Source: an uncultured Victivallales bacterium (GTDB taxonomy: Bacteria > Verrucomicrobiota > Lentisphaeria > Victivallales > UBA1829). From it: a DNA stretch of 64,000 bases. Made by a program: the position numbers and the translations under genes. Under the pieces are notes generated by a model. That model saw only the letters and a list, made by a program, of their open reading frames with translations. It made no database searches and had not been told where the DNA came from. The stretch lies in assembly GCA_934644965.1 (NCBI GenBank), contig CAKUDG010000010.1, forward strand, positions 1 through 64,000, given 5' to 3'. This document shows positions 62,630 through 64,000 of the stretch, one piece after another (position 1 is the stretch's first letter; each line of letters opens with the position of its first letter).

Positions 62630-63778
62630 TCAAAGCCGGAATTCGCCATCCACCATCACGCGGAGGACATTGAAATCATTGTCCAACACCACAATGTCCG
62701 CACAATACCCCGGTTCGAGTCTTCCGATGTTTCCAAGCCCAAGAGCTCTGGCCTGATTCCAGGAAGTGGTCTTGACCAGATCGGAAAGCTCCATTCCCGT
62801 AACATCGTATACATTCCGGAGCGCATGACAAAGCTGAAGCGTACTGCCGGCAAGAGCCCCGTTGGATGCCAGACGGGCAGCACCGTCTTTGACAATCACA
62901 GGAAGACCGCCCAGAGTATATTCCCCGTCCGGCATTCCCGCCGCACGCATGGCATCGGTAATCAGCTGAATGCGCTCAATGTTCTTCAGAGAAAAGACCA
63001 GGTCGATCATGTCGGGACAAATATGCAGTTTGTCGCAGATGAACTCGATAAAGACATCCTCGCAAGCCAGCCCGGCTCCGACCAGTCCGATATCCCTGTG
63101 ATGAAGCGGAGTCATCTGATTGCAGAAATGTGAAAGATTGCGCAGTCCGTGCTCATGCCCGGCAAGGAACTGCCGGAACGTCGCGGCACTGTGCACGCAG
63201 GAAGGAGTAATCCCTTCCGCAAGAAGTTCCGCCGCAAAAATGTCCGCCCCCGGCATCTCCACGGCATAGGAGACTTTCAGAACCGGAAAGATCTTTGCCA
63301 GACGCTTCACTTCCTCAATGTCCGGCGCACGGACAAAATCCGGATTCTGTGCCCCCAGACATTTCGGATTGATGTACGGCCCTTCCAGATGAACACCGGG
63401 AACTTTACAGCCCTTCACACCCGAAGCAACATAATCGGCGGCAGTCTTCAAGGCCGAGGCAAGAAGATCCTCGCCCATGGTCAGGGTGGTCGGGAGCAGA
63501 GTCGTCACCCCTTCCTTGAGTTTGTCGACAGCCATGGCGGTTACGGCTTCCAGGGTCGCATCGCAGAAATCAAATCCGCTTCTCCCATGGCAATGGATGT
63601 CCACAAAACCCGGCATGACCATTGCTCCTTCCACATCCACCACCTGGACATCCGCTTCCGGCAGAGCATCCCCGGGCGCGTAAATCCTTTTGATGTTCTT
63701 CCCTTCCACCAGAACCGCGGCGGAATTCAGATCCACATCCGGAGAAATCAGACGGCAGTTTTTGATCAGAATGCTCAT
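62630..63778 (-). CDS. nagA: N-acetylglucosamine-6-phosphate deacetylase
   Basis: 382 residues. Amidohydrolase barrel with PGFVDIHCHGRSGFDF, VHLEGPYINPKCLGAQNP (metal Glu), CVHSAATF and NLSHFCNQMTPLHHRD (His), catalytic Asp in QLITDAMRAAG. Removes acetate from GlcNAc-6-P in amino-sugar use or wall recycling; no nagB or nagE here. The start is ambiguous: ATG 63778 is used, but GTG 63784 has the better-spaced GAGG (6 nt). A GATGCGTTTC-centred inverted repeat lies about 66 bp upstream (63844-63862). The remaining 63785-64000 holds no gene. Confidence 0.94.
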   Translation of the reverse strand: MSILIKNCRLISPDVDLNSAAVLVEGKNIKRIYAPGDALPEADVQVVDVEGAMVMPGFVDIHCHGRSGFDFCDATLEAVTAMAVDKLKEGVTTLLPTTLTMGEDLLASALKTAADYVASGVKGCKVPGVHLEGPYINPKCLGAQNPDFVRAPDIEEVKRLAKIFPVLKVSYAVEMPGADIFAAELLAEGITPSCVHSAATFRQFLAGHEHGLRNLSHFCNQMTPLHHRDIGLVGAGLACEDVFIEFICDKLHICPDMIDLVFSLKNIERIQLITDAMRAAGMPDGEYTLGGLPVIVKDGAARLASNGALAGSTLQLCHALRNVYDVTGMELSDLVKTTSWNQARALGLGNIGRLEPGYCADIVVLDNDFNVLRVMVDGEFRL

Positions 63779-64000
63779 ACTCACACTCTTCCTCTTCTTC
63801 TTTTCTTCTTTGTTTTTCTTTTTATTTTTTTGAATTTGAAATGCTTTGATGCGTTTCCAAAGTTATCAGAGAGCGCCGCATCACCCAGGACAGCGGCAGC
63901 GCGGCACACGGCGGCATATCCCGGAACAGCAGAAAACAATCTATGCACCATTCTCTGTAAATAATAGAGAAAACAGGGAAAACACGCACAAAGCTTTTCC

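Overview
The window looks like a chromosomal segment from an anaerobic, glycan-degrading bacterium of the PVC group, most likely Lentisphaerota (Victivallis-like). The signs are a pseudopilin with an FTLIELLVVIA N-terminus, several carbohydrate-active enzymes, NifU/NifS as the only iron-sulfur assembly genes seen, nickel-pincer (Lar) genes, a topoisomerase I whose C-terminus carries four helical repeats instead of zinc ribbons, and a histone H1-like Ala/Lys repeat protein. This placement is inference; there is no rRNA in the window. No phage, transposase, plasmid or CRISPR was seen. Coding density is high, many neighbouring genes overlap by ATGA, and the non-coding stretches are full of small hairpins and purine/pyrimidine tracts.

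Layout. 1-7.3 kb: edge-truncated histone-like gene, GH2 glycosidase, tRNA-Leu(UAG), topA. 7.4-9.9 kb: argD-argF with a clear promoter and terminator. 10-14.4 kb: PHP-domain protein, GH16 glucanase coupled to a GNAT_C-type acyltransferase-like protein, small coiled-coil lipoprotein. 14.7-17.3 kb: Mrp ATPase and a beta-propeller lipoprotein. 17.7-25.1 kb: surface-glycan region with a PMT-type membrane glycosyltransferase, a dolichyl-phosphate-sugar-synthase-like GT2, a polysaccharide pyruvyl transferase-like protein and three GTs joined by ATGA overlaps. 25.8-32.2 kb: glnS and an RND efflux pump with its lipoprotein adaptor. 32.4-35.2 kb: a membrane coiled-coil protein followed by two very small envelope proteins, then rsmD. 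35.6-44.5 kb: guaA, Lrp-type ligand-binding protein, ybaK, metallopeptidase-like protein, leuB-type dehydrogenase, rnc, iron alcohol dehydrogenase. 44.5-44.8 and 62.2-62.5 kb: two copies of a composite, hairpin-rich dispersed repeat. 45-50.2 kb: PSP1 protein, tRNA-Leu(CAA), YcfL-like lipoprotein, hisI overlapping a murB-ddl fusion, and a pseudopilin behind a LacI-type palindrome. 50.7-55.5 kb: nifU-nifS, orphan sugar-ABC ATPase, Zn-ribbon protein coupled to a TatD-like hydrolase. 55.6-60.4 kb: operon polyferredoxin-larB-larC-larE. 61-63.8 kb: YeiH-type transporter and nagA.

How it fits together: secreted and cytoplasmic glycosidases and nagA serve sugar breakdown; the GT region, murB-ddl and the lipoproteins build the envelope; NifU/S, Mrp, the polyferredoxin and Lar genes form a metal and Fe-S layer suited to anaerobic life. 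The most interesting items are the composite repeat with compensatory base changes, the MurB-Ddl fusion with an internal ribosome-binding site, the coiled-coil/35-aa/52-aa envelope module, and the Lar operon with a polyferredoxin and a tandem 19-bp leader repeat.
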